Notes under the pieces: generated by a model
What the model was told of the DNA's origin: nothing
Database searches by the model: none
The model's input: only the letters and a program-made list of their open reading frames with translations
Program-made: the position numbers and the translations under genes
Part shown: piece after piece, positions 48,901 through 60,600 of the stretch
Layout: every line of letters begins with the position of its first letter
How positions within the stretch are numbered: position 1 is the first letter of the stretch
Assembly: GCF_000189635.1 (NCBI RefSeq)
Contig: NW_002476571.1
Coordinates: 783,186-847,185 of the forward strand
DNA: 64,000 bases
DNA from: Tetrahymena thermophila SB210
Taxonomy: Eukaryota > Ciliophora > Oligohymenophorea > Hymenostomatida > Tetrahymenidae
Direction: 5' to 3'

Positions 48901-50336
48901 TAATCCTAATTTACTAATTAATAATATATTTTTCCTATAATATTTTAAAAGCGACAATTAAATTGGTTCAATGGGAACATCAGGCTTAGGTTCTGCTTTA
49001 GTAAATTGCCCTAATATATCAAATTTATCACTTAACCTTCGGTAAAAACAATTTAATTATTTTAGATAGTGATATTCTTAATTATAAAAATAAATTAAAA
49101 ACAATAAATATCTTTAATTTATTTGATAGCTTTTTATTTGATTTATTTTTCTTTTTATTGTTCTTGCTTTTTCTTTTTTATTTTTTTATTTTCACCTTTT
49201 GCTTTCTTTCTTTATTAATATAATTCTTATTATTTCATATTTTTTCCTTCTAATCCACTAATTTATTTATTATATATTTTTTCTACAATATTTAAAAAGT
49301 AACAATTTTATTGGTGAAATGGGTGCATCAGACTTAGGTTCTGCTTTAGCAAAATGCCCTAATATCTCAAATTTGTCACTGTACTTTAGGTAAAAAGTGT
49401 TTATTTATTTTTGATTGTGATAATTTTAATTATAAAAATTAATTTAAGAAAATAAATTATTCCTTTATTCATTTCTTATTATTTTATATTTTTTCTTCAT
49501 TTTTTTCTTCTAATTAACAAATTATTTATTTATTTTTTTTACAATATTTAAATAGTGGTAATTAAATTGGTGATAAAGGTTCATCAGGCTTAGGTTCTGG
49601 TTTAGCAAATTGCATTAATCTCTCAAATTTGATCCTTGAACTTGAGTAAAAACAGTTTATTTGTTTTGGATTGTGATATTTTTTAATTATAAAAATTAAT
49701 TTTGGCAATAAACTTCTTAATTTATTTGATAGCCTTTTATTTAATTTATTTTTCTTTTTTTATTTTACTTATTATTTTTTGTTCTTTCTTTCATTCTTTC
49801 TTTGTTAATTTAACTCATTTTTTTATTTTCAATTTTTGCTTTTGTTCTTAATTAATTAATTGATTTATTTCTTATTATTTAATATTTTTTCTTCATTTTT
49901 TCCTCTAATTTACTAATTTATTTCTTCACTATTTAAAAAGTTACAATTAAATTGGCGCAACGGGTGCATCAGACTTAGGTTCTGCTATAGCAAATTGCAC
50001 TCATCTTTCAAATTTGATACTTAGTCTTCTGTAAAAACAAATTAGTTGTTTTTGATTGTGATATCTTTAATTATAAAAGTGAACATAGAACAATAAAGTT
50101 CTTTGAATTTATTTGATAGATTATTATTTGATTTATTTTTCTTTATCTTTTTTATTTTATTAATTTAAGATATACTTTTTAATTTAAAAATTTATTTTAT
50201 TTAAATTTTTGAGAAATTTAAACTAATTTATAATAAAAGTTATAACGGAATGAATGAATCTTTCATTAAATTGAAAGTAAAAAGATAGTGTTTTAAATCA
50301 AAGAGATTAGTTTTCTTTGAAATTAATTTCTAATGA
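45905..50336 (+). CDS. LRR gene C: tandem-exon LRR protein, 391 aa
   Basis: Fourteen exons: 45905-45943, 46001-46050, then eleven 90-nt LRR exons starting at 46421, 46778, 47071, 47429, 47784, 48247, 48590, 48952, 49300, 49556 and 49941, and the terminal exon 50240-50336. Total 392 codons with TGA stop. The start is MIQQIKYYEKLEE plus FLNSSLQSHQVLHINLR, and the end is CFKSKRLVFFEINFQ. Units read like NKIGEMGASSLSSALSNCIN. Many carry Pro or Thr after the ANC cysteine (NCPN, NCTN) where genes A, B and D have Ile. All introns are phase 2. One intron (after exon 47784-47873) carries a 121-bp inverted-repeat insertion. Probably a cytosolic LRR solenoid; ligand unknown. Confidence 0.85.
48077..48197. 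mobile_element. 121-bp insertion with terminal inverted repeats in an LRR intron
   Basis: The left end CATATTCCCTCTAAATCTTG (48077-) and the reverse complement of the right end, CATACTACCTCTAAACCTTG (from 48197), match at most positions over about 22 bp. The sequence between is unlike any LRR intron and has no coding capacity. Its absence from every other intron of genes A-D shows it is an insertion. The structure fits a miniature inverted-repeat element, but no clear target-site duplication is visible. Confidence 0.5.
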
Positions 50337-51048
50337 GGATAAACGAGTGGTAAAATAAGGATGAAGAAATATTAAATATTTGAATAATAAAATATAATTT
50401 GTGTTTTATTATATAATATTTTAAAAAAGTTTTTATACATAGATAGATAAATTTTATTATTGTTTTTATTTTTATGAATATCTTACTTTTGTAAATTAAT
50501 AAATATAAAAATAAAAAAATTTAAAAATTAAATTTACTTAAATAAATTAATTCCTTTAAAGTAAGAACTTCATTCTTCAATAAGTACATAATGATCCAGA
50601 TATGTAAACTATTACATATATTAACCAATATGCCTCCTATAATTTTATAGAAGATGAAAGCTATATCCATTATTAGATTAATCACTAAAGAGGATTTAGA
50701 TAAGGTAAAGACACAACTAACCATATTGAGTCAGTATGGTCATAATTAAAAAATAATTCAAATTTTAACAAAGAAATGAATACAAAAGAATTAAATAAAA
50801 TTTAAATACACACAAATGAAGCAATGTGAGAATTGAAAAAAAGTAAAATGATTTAGCTTTTTAATTAACTTAAATATTATATGATATTTATGAATATAAA
50901 AATAATAATAAAATCTATCTATATCTATCTATTTATCTATTTTAGGTTAAAAATACTTTTTCAAAAAATATTAAATAATAAAACATATAATATTCAGTTA
51001 TTCAAACATTTAATATGTATTCATCCTTTTTTTGCCACTTTTTTATCA
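50337..51048. other. Spacer between the convergent LRR genes C and D
   Basis: About 710 bp. Both ends carry the shared 3' flank (AGTGGYAAAAWAAGGATGAA after each stop, in opposite orientation). The middle (50591-50779, +) has a short open frame ending in TGA with a balanced composition (IIRLITKEDLDKVKTQLTIL), perhaps a relic exon of another gene. I do not call it as a gene. Confidence 0.4.
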
Positions 51049-54000
51049 TCAGAATTCTTTTTTAAAGACAACTAATCTTTTTGATTTAAGACACTTGTTT
51101 ATTACTTTGAAGTTTTAAGATTAATTAATTTAGTTTGAACTTTTATAATAAATTTGTGTTAATCTTAAATAAATATTAAATAAAATAAACTTTTAAATTA
51201 AAAATTATTTATTAAATTCATAAATTAAATAATATTAGTGGAAAAAAAAGAAAAAATCAAATAAAAACTAACAAATAAATTCAACGTGCTTTTTTGTTTT
51301 AAATTCATTTTAATAGTTAAAAATATCACAATCCAAAACAAATAAACTGCTTATACATCAGACGAAGTGTCAAATTTGAGAGATTAATGCAATCTGCTAA
51401 AGCAGAACCTAAAACTAATGCACCTTCATCATTAATTTAATTTTCTCTTTTTAAATATTAAAGAAAAAATAATTAATTAAATAGTTAATTATAAGGAAAA
51501 AATGAAGAAAAAATATGAAATAATAAGATTAATTAATAGTAAAAGAAAAAGTTGAAAATAATTAACAAAGAAAGAAAAAGAAAAAAGCAACAAACCAAGC
51601 ACAATAAAAAAAAAGAAAAAAGAGATTTATTGTTATAAATTAGTTTTTATAATTAAAAATATCATAATCCAAAACAAATAAACTGTTTTTACCCCAAGTC
51701 AAGTGTCAAATTTAAGAGATTAATGCAATTTGCTAAAGCAGAACCTAAGCCTGATGCGCCCATTGCACCAAATTTATTGTAACTTTTTAAATTTGAAAAA
51801 AAAATATATTATTAGATATTTAATTAGAAGGAAAAAATGAAGAAATATTATGAAATAATATGTTTAATGAATGATAAAAGCAAAATTTTTAAATAATTAA
51901 CAAAGAAAGAAGAAAAAAAGGAATCAATCAAGCACAATAAAAAGAAAAAGAAAATAAAGCTTTATTGTTATAAATTAGTTTCATAATTAAAAGTATCACA
52001 ATCCAAAACAAATAAACTATTTTTACCCCAAGTCAAGTGTCAAATTTGAGAGATCAATGAAATTTGCTAAAGCAGAACCTAAGCCTGATAAACCTTTATC
52101 ACCAATATAATTGTAACTTTTTAAATTTTGAAGAAAAAATATATAATTAGATTGTTAATTAGAAGGAAAAAATGAAGAAAAAATATGAAATAATAAGATT
52201 AATGAATAATAAAAGCAAAAGTTGAAAATAATTAACAAAGAAAGAAGAAAAAAAAGCAATCAAGCAAGCACAATAAAAAGAAAAAGAAAATAGAGCTTTA
52301 TTGTTTTCAATTAGTTAATTTAATTAAAAATATCAAAATTTCTTAAATAAACTGTTTTTACACCAAGTAAAGAGCCAAATTTGAGATATTAATGCAATTC
52401 GCTAAAGCAGAACCTAATCCTTATGCCCCTACATCACCAATATAATTATCACTTTTTAAATATTGAAGAAAAAATATATTATTAAATTGTTAATTAGAAG
52501 AAAAAAATGAAGAAAAAATATAAAATAATAAGATTAATGAATAATAAAAGCAAAAGTTGAAAATAGTTAACAAAGAAAGAAGGTAAAAAAGCAATCAGAC
52601 AAACAAAATAAAAAGAAAAAGGAAAAAAAAAAGAGCTTTATTGTTTTAAATTAGTTTTTATAATTAAAAATATCACAATCCAAAACAAATAAGCTATTTT
52701 TACTAAAGGTTAAGTGTCAAATTTGAAAGATTAATGCAATTTGCTAAAGCAGAACCTAAGTCGGATGCACCCATTGCACCAATTGAATTGTTACTTTTTA
52801 AATATTGAAGGAAAAAATATATAATTAAATAGTTAATTAAAAGGAAAAAATTAAGAAAAAATATGAAATAATAAGATTTATGAAGAATAAAAGGAAAAGT
52901 TGAAAATAATTAACAAAGATAGAAGAAAAAAATGGAATCATTCAAACACAATAAAAAGAAGAAAAAAAAAGATATTTATTGTTTTAAATTAGTTTTTATA
53001 ATTAAAAATATCACAAGCCAAAACAAATAAACTTTTTTTACCTCAAGTCAAGTGTTAAATTTGAGAGATTAATGCAATTTACTAAAGCAGAACCTAAGCT
53101 TGATGTACCAATTGCACCAAATGAATTGTTACTTTTTAAATATTGAAGGAAACAATAAAATAGTTAATTAGAAGGAAAAAATTAAAAAATATATGAAATA
53201 ACAAGATTTATAAATAATAAAAGGAAAATTTGAAAATAATTAACAAAGAAAGAAGAAAAAAAAGCAATCAAGCAACATAATAAAAAGAAAAAGAAAATTG
53301 AGTTTTATTGTTTTTAATTAGTTTTTATAGTTAAAATATCACAATTCAAAACAAATTAATTGTTTTTACCTCAAGTCAAGTGTTAAATTTGAGAGATTAG
53401 TGCAATTTGCTAAAGCAGAACCTAAGCCTGATGTACCTTCATTACCAATTTTATTGTAACTTTTTAAATATTGAAGAAAAAATATATAATTAAATAGTTA
53501 ATTAGAAGGAAAAAATAAAGAAAAAATATGAAATAAAAGATTTATGAATATTAATAGGAAAAGTAGAAAATAATTAACAAAGAAAGATGGAAAAACAAGC
53601 ACAATAAAAAGAAAAAGAAAAAAGAGCAATATTGTTTTTCATTAGTTTTTATAATTAAAAGTATGACAATCCAAAACAAATAAATTGTTTTTACCTCAAA
53701 TCAAGTGTCAAATTTGAGAGATTAATGCAATTTGCTAAAGCAGAACTTAAGCCTAATGTAACTTCATCACCAATTTTATTTTAACTTTTTAAATATTAAA
53801 GAAAAAAATATAATTAGATAGTAAATTAGAAGGAAAAAATATGAAATAAAATGATTAATGAATGATAAAAGGAAAATTTGAAAATAATTAAAAAAGAAAG
53901 AAGAAAAAAAAGCAATCAAGCAAACACAATAAAAAGAAAAAGAAAAAAGGGCTTTATTGTTTTACATCAGTTTTTATAATTAAAAATATCACAATCCAAA

Positions 54001-54738
54001 ACAAATAAACTATTTTTACAAAAGATTAAGAGTCAAATTTGAGAGATTAATGCAATTTGCTAAAGCTGAAGCTAAGCCTGATGCACCCATTGTACCAATT
54101 GAATTTTTCCTTTTAAATATTGAATAAAAAATATAATTTAATAGTTAATTAGAAGGAAAAAATGAAGAAAAAATATGAAATAATAAGATTAATTAATTAA
54201 TAATAAAAGCAAAAGTTGAAAATAATTAACAAAGAAAGAAGAAGAAAAAGCAATCAAGAAAACAATAAAAAGAAAAAAGAGCTTTTTGCTTTAAATTAGG
54301 TTTTAAAAATATTATAATCTAAAATAAATAAACTGTTTTTAGCAAGTGTAAATGTTAACAGCAAAAAATGAAGTAAAATATATATAAAATAATAAAAAAT
54401 GAATTATAAATAATTAAAAATTGAAATTAAAATTAAACTTAAGTTAAAATAGCTAAAAAATTTTTGTTTGAATAAAAATCAATGAATTATGATGATAATT
54501 TCTATTAGAAATATTATTTTTTTAATAAAAATTGAAAGTTAAAAAACAAAAAAATTAATAATAAAAAAATAATATTTATAATTTGAATATACTTCAGATT
54601 AATATGGAGGACCTAATGAGATAATAGTGAAGAGTTTAAAAACTTTTTTTATTAATATATATAAATTTAAAGGATATCAATAAAAAAATAGATAATTACT
54701 TCTTCTAATTTATCGTAATATTTAATCTATTATATCAT
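51049..54738 (-). CDS. LRR gene D: tandem-exon LRR protein, 329 aa
   Basis: Twelve minus-strand exons: 54738-54700, 54642-54593, then nine 90-nt LRR exons starting at 54109, 53784, 53459, 53131, 52793, 52451, 52116, 51782 and 51446, and a terminal exon 51139-51049. Total 330 codons with TGA stop, the same length as gene A. The start is MIQQIKYYDKLEE plus FLNSSLLSHQVLHINLK, and the end is CLKSKRLVVFKKEF. Units are very alike, for example DNYIGDVGAQGLGSALANCI and NNSIGAMGASDLGSALANCI. Introns of about 240-270 nt are conserved across units. It faces gene C tail to tail with a shared 3' flank. Function unknown. Confidence 0.86.
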
Positions 54739-54845
54739 TTATTTTTTTTTTCAAAAATATTTAATATCAATTTATGGAATTTAATGAATTATAAATGGAT
54801 AGAAAAAACAAATAAAATATAACTAATTATCAAATACTGTAAGTT
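54739..54845 (-). promoter_or_regulatory. Conserved 5' flank of LRR gene D
   Basis: Reverse-strand copy of the block found before genes A, B and C: TAGTTATATTTTATTTGTT, TTTATAATTCATTAAATTCC, then AATATTTTTGA, an A-tract and ATAAATG. Similarity stops at about 54845, where a GC-rich hairpin stretch begins. Confidence 0.45.
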
Positions 54846-54855
54846 CTTAAATATT

Positions 54856-54930
54856 AACACCCCCCCCATAAATTTTTGAAAATTTTTTGGGTGTAAATAT
54901 AAAATGTATCTTTATTAGACGGGGTCTAAT
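54856..54930. other. Two GC-rich hairpins in an AT-rich flank
   Basis: ACACCC at 54858-54863 (inside a run of eight C) can pair with GGGTGT about 25 bases downstream, with AAATTTTT/AAAATTTTT arms between. A second perfect arm pair TTAGAC GGG GTCTAA lies at 54915-54929. Such C and G runs are rare in this window. It could be a small structured RNA, a terminator or the end of a mobile element. I cannot decide which. Confidence 0.4.
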
Positions 54931-55216
54931 TTAAGAGAAAGTACTTACTTACTTATTTACTTATTTTGCTTTTCTTAATTCTTAAATTAGGAATTTATAA
55001 TATTAATTAACTAAATAGAAAAATATCTTTTAATTATTCGCAAAACTATATGATTATATCTTAAATAGATAAATATAAATAAGAAGTATATTTTAATAAT
55101 AAGTATTTTTTTAAGTAGAAATAAACTACTTACTATCTTTTTCTCATAATAATATTTCAATAATTTGTAATATATATACATACATATGTAAGTCTTCTTT
55201 AAAATACAAATAGATT

Positions 55217-56489
55217 TCATTAGTTCTTTTAGAATAAATTAACAATCCATTATAAAACTTTGAAAAATATTTCAAAGAAAAGAGTCCAGCCATTGCCAAT
55301 GGAATCGCTAGTATTATCATCAGTATTATCGGAATTACTAGGTAAAGCATTAATTTCTTAGGTGCATTTTTAGCTGAAAACAGAAGATTATTAAACAATA
55401 ACGTAAGCCTATTTAAGAGTATCCCACATAGTCTTATCAGAGTCTAAATTCAACTTTTCCTAAATTTGGTTTAACTCAACTTCTAATTGATTTAATTAGT
55501 CAACACAGCCTCCAAAAGATTCTAAAGGAGAATATTCCTTCCATTAATCAGCAACACATTAGCCATTAGTATGACCAAAGCCTCTAGCGTATTGTTTTCT
55601 CATGCATGTGACTCCATTGTCTTTCATGTCGTTAGGACAATTTGGTACACATTAACCTTTTTTAAAATAAAATATTTAAAATTGATTAAAATGATTAATA
55701 TAATTAATTACAGCATCCAGAAATATGGTAATTTTCTTTGCAATTAGGATAAATGATAGCTCCAGCCTATTTAATTAAATAAAATATTAATGTTATCTTG
55801 ATCAAAAAAAATTTAATAGAACATTTACTTTTTCACAACCTTGGGGATTTTCATGAGCACATCTTTATCTTGCCTAAATTTTGTAGATTAAAAATAATTT
55901 AGTAAGATAGAAAAAAATTAAGCAAAATATTTATTACTCCTTCAAGACTACCCAATTTATCACCAAACTTCCATGGGTAACCAAGACCTCTAAAGTAAGA
56001 TTCGGGCTTCTCACAATAGAGCAAGCCACTTTCTTTGAAATTTTAAGGACATTCTTGGACGCAAACTTTTTTATAATACAAAAACACTTTTAATAAAGAC
56101 TGCTAACTGACTTATTAAAATTTACTGCTTTGCTCTTTGACCTTGTATCCAGTTTTGCATTTAGGGTACCACATATTGTTGACAAGCTCACAAGACTATT
56201 CAAAAGTGTATTCACATCTTTATTAGCCATCCATCCAACAAAATTGATCGGCGCACTTAGATACTGTTGTATTGAAGTAGCTGTTAAGGTCATTAATTTT
56301 ATCCATGACTCTCAAGTAGTTTTTCTTCTAGAGATCATTTAAGAGAGATTATAAGAGGTTGTGTTTTGATTTCAAGTCATTAACACATACTTAGGCATCT
56401 GTAGATTTGATACTAGCTTCTAAAACAGTTGAGCCAGCAACTAAGGAAATGAAAAAGAGACAGTTTAAGAAGATATAAACTTACTTCAT
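55217..56489 (-). CDS. Cysteine-rich secreted protein G3 with hydrophobic C-terminus, 343 aa
   Basis: Five minus-strand exons: 56489-56126, 56065-55938, 55873-55829, 55766-55712, 55656-55217; 344 codons. Exon sizes (364/128/45/55/440) and phases match G1 and G2 about 20 kb away. The signal peptide region is VYIFLNCLFFISLVAG. Modules: CADQFCWM, WYPKCKTGYKVKEQS, YCEKPESYFRGLGYPWKFGD, IIYPNCKENYHISGCC, QYARGFGH. Two differences stand out. The first YPKC unit ends in KVKEQS and lacks the CC pair. The C-terminus is about 40 residues longer and contains a hydrophobic stretch (WTLFFEIFFKVLQWIVNLF) that could be a membrane anchor. Probably a surface-attached relative of two secreted proteins. Function unknown. 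Confidence 0.83.
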
Positions 56490-57639
56490 TTTATTAAGCT
56501 TCTTTTGAATAAAATTTGTTTTTAATTTTTTTTTGTGAAAATAAATAATATTCTTAATCTAAAAAGAAATCATATATTTCTATCAATTTTTTAATTAATT
56601 TGATGTTGATATCAATGTAATTAAGCAGTAAATAAGTAAATTAATTATTATTGTCACCTAAAATAATTAATATATGAATTTATAAAATTGTATTCTATGT
56701 GTATGGGGTACAATAATTAGTGTTAATAATAAATTCCTTCAAATTAATCTAGTTTCTAGAACCAAGTAAGTTATCTGTCTAATCAATAAAATTAGTACTA
56801 ATATAAATTTATTTATTATCTTCAATTTCTCTTCATAAGATATTAATTCTTTAATTAGTTTTTTTAGCATCCATATTATTACAATCTTTAATCACGTATT
56901 TGTTTAGGATATTTATTTTTTCTTTTTTAAGTTCAAAGATATTTTTAAAAGAGGGTTTATTTTTTAAAATTTTATAACAACATTTATAAAATTCAAGGTT
57001 AAATCAAGAATTTATTAAAAAATTCTTTATGAGGTTTTTAAATTATGTACCTAGCTATAAATTAGTTTTAGATTTATAATTTTAATTCTATTTAGTAAAA
57101 TTTTTTTTTAGGCTTAAAACATAAAATTAAAATATTTTGAAATTATAAACTGAGTTTTTAAGCATTTTATTTTTTAAGATTACTATTTTTTTTCATTACC
57201 TATTGAAGAATTAGCTCATGATTTTTAACTAGATAAATAATATTTTTTAAAAAATATATTTTTAAATAAAATTAATTTATTAATCATGTATTAAATCTTG
57301 GAGAAAATTTTATAATTAATTACTAAATGGCTTTCAGCACGAAATAATTCAAAGGCAAAATGTATCTTCTACTTATGAATAATTAATTATTTGTAAATAT
57401 AATAGATAATTTGATAAATTATGGTATCAATATTTTAGTTTGAATAATAATATTGTGTTCCAATACTGATTTTAAATGAAGATAATCATTAATCGTTTTA
57501 CTTTGTATTGATTCTAATTAATATTTAAAGATAATTGAATTCTGACTATTTATTTATTGACTTTATCATTTCAAACAATTTTAAGTAATATATTTATTAA
57601 TACTTAATTAATTTTTACTTCATTCAAGATTTAAAAATT
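56490..57639. other. Divergent intergenic region, no gene seen
   Basis: About 1.15 kb between the G3 and CFAP57 genes, more than 80% AT. It should contain both promoters. No open frame, RNA gene or repeat stands out. Confidence 0.55.
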
Positions 57640-60600
57640 ATGGCAGAGAAAGAAAAAGAATAATCAGCCTTTGAAGACGAGGCAGAAAAATAAAAGTTCA
57701 GATAGTATTTAGAGAAAAGAAATGAGGTAGATAATATTAAAAAATTTATTATAGGATTAGATTGTCCAAGGAGTTTAATAAATTATTCTATCATTAAAAT
57801 AATAGAGTTAAGTTAGAAAGGTCTTTTAAAATGGTAAGATGATGAATGGTTGTACATTAGAATTTGATACAGCATTCGGAATCAATTGTAGATAAATTTA
57901 AGGATAGCTTTCTATAATAGGAGATGGTAAAGATATTCTCAAATTATAGTTTTATTTATTTTTGCAGTTTTCATACTGATTATCAGTTTAAATTGAATTT
58001 TATCATTAGAAATGCAGTTTGAATAAATAAGAAGCTAATTAACCATTTAAATTCAATAAATTTTAAATTTAATAGGTTAGATCGTATTTAATGCTGCTAA
58101 TATGATTGTCATTAAGGATTTAACATCGAAATAGTATCAATTTATTCAAAAGGAAAACAGATTTAAAAACATTACTTGCATGACGGCTCAATAGCTTAAA
58201 AATAAAAGCATTATTATCGCGGTCGGAGAATCATCTATGAACGATGACAAACCTGCAATGGTGATAAATTTATTTACATTTTTTTTTATAAATTAATAAT
58301 GCAAATGATGTAATTTATTGCTATAAACTTGGAAAAGTGAAGAAAATATTTTAGTTTCATAGAATCAGTATTTTATTTTATAAGCTGTTTCTAGCAAGAG
58401 TGAATTGATTAATTGAATTTTTGCAAGCAAGAGTTAAGAAAGAAATAAACAAATAAAGAAAGAAAGAAAGAACTGTTGCATTAAAAGATTTATCAGGAGA
58501 AATATTAATTATTTTTTAAAATATACATTAGATAGTTGTTACATATTAGAATAAATGGCATGTTTTAAATTAAGGATAAAAAGGTGTAGTGAAATAGGTT
58601 AGCATCAATACTGAAAAATCTTATTGCTGTGGTTTAATTTTACCATAGGGATCTAACCAGCCAATTCTTAATTTTTGGAGCTATAAAAAAGATAAACTGC
58701 TAGCTACTATGCCAGTTAAAGCAAATCTAGCTAAATTCTCATTGCATCCTTCTAAGTCGTCAAATGTAATTTCATAGAAGGTTATTTACTTTTGAAAAAA
58801 TGGTTTTTTAAATGAAAAAAGATTGTCTTGACAGGATAAAATTATTTTAGAATGTGGGAAGTATTCTTTTAAGAGAAGCAATTAAAAGAATCGCACAACC
58901 CTTTAGTGCCACTAAAGATTGAAAAGGAAAATCGTTTTTTAGATCATGTGTGGATAACAAATACTTCAGTGCCAACTCTTGTAGTATTAGCGGCAGGGAA
59001 TTTAATTCTAATTCTATAAAATGACTAATTAAAAAGAACTGTAGAAATTGATGTTGCAAATTTAAATATTGTTGATGCACCAGTAAATCAAGTAAATTTA
59101 GGAGAAAACGATATTGAAGATGTATATGGATTACACAACGTTTTAGATGATATTATTAGGGATAAGGGAAACAAAGAAGGAACTAATGAGAAGGTTAATT
59201 ATAATTTTAGTTTGAATAATTTTTAATAAAGATTTTACATAAAGGCTATAAAATAAGTATAAAATAATACTTAACTGGAATTTATAAGCATAACATCAAC
59301 TAGAAGAGGATTCATTTTAGGAGGAAATAGAGGATGTGTCTGTATTTATGATATTGAAAAGAATTATTAAATAGTAAACATAATGAGTTTTGAAATGAAG
59401 TTTTAGAATAATGATGACCATAAGATTTTCTTCTTATCAAGCTCCAGCAATGATAGTATTATTTCGATAGCTTCTTATGAGCCCGCTGGTAGTATAACTT
59501 ACCATTTACTAAATACATATTAGCTTGATACAGAAGTATCTCCAATCCAACCATTTTTCACTGCTGGTTTCCATACAAAAAAAATAAACGGAATTACAAC
59601 CTCAATTACTAAAAACATATTCGCGACATGCTCTGAAGATAACACAGTAAAAATATGGAATTATTATGAAAGTGAAAGTTAAGAAAAGAGAGGTATTATA
59701 AGTCAATATTTCAAAGAAGAACCATTAAGTGTTAGTTTGCATCCTTTTGGCATGTTTATTGCTGTAGGATTTACAAATGGATTTAAAGTAAATAATATTT
59801 AAAAAAAATTAACTTGCTAATTAACTAATTTAATTTTAGATTTTTGCTATTTTAAATGACCAACTTTATCCTTTGAAAGAAGTCAACCTCACTAATTGCA
59901 AACTTGTAAAATACTCTCATGGTGGTCATTATTTGTTAACAAATGAAAAAAATACAATTCTTATTTACGACACTATTTACTATGAAGCTTAATAAGTAAT
60001 TTATTTACAAAGATTTATCAATTAATAACTTATTATTTTACTTAATGAAGATTCTAGAAGGTCATCCTGCTTTAATTAGGGATGTCTGTATTACATCTAA
60101 TGATATTTACATTGTTTCTACTTGCATGAATGGGTATGTTTTTTGCTGGAATATTTTAGAGTCTACTTAAAATATACAAAAAACCTTTGAGCACCAAGAA
60201 AATTCAATTTATAATTGCATTTACTATGACTTGGATGTCTTAAAAAAAGAAGGAGAGCAATCTGATGAATCAAATTTGTTCGTTGGCTGCTCAAACGAGA
60301 AATATCTTAGTATTTATAAAGAAAGATGGAAAAAAATTGTAGCTGAATTCCCAGTTACAGATTGCTATGTCACTAGTCTAGTGGTTTCAACATAGCTAAA
60401 ATGCATATTTTTAGGTATATTTTTATCAAATTTATTTAGCATTAAATAAAAGCTGAAAGCAAAAACAATAAAATAAATATTATGAAGGTACTAATAAGGG
60501 TAGAGTCAGAGTCAGTGTTTGGCCGTTAGATGATGACGCTATGGAATATGAATAGTATAACCCTAATACTGTCTAGGTTATGTAAAAGATTCCAGATTTC

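Noticed and set aside
50881..51075. Plus-strand open frame
   Set aside because: It covers the reverse of the terminal exon and 3' flank of LRR gene D, which is shared with genes A and C.
56130..56342. Open frames on both strands inside G3
   Set aside because: Antisense or off-frame to G3 exon 1, which carries the conserved CADQFCWM and WYPKC modules.
58847..59080. Minus-strand frame of 77 codons
   Set aside because: Antisense to the long CFAP57 exon 58822-59787.
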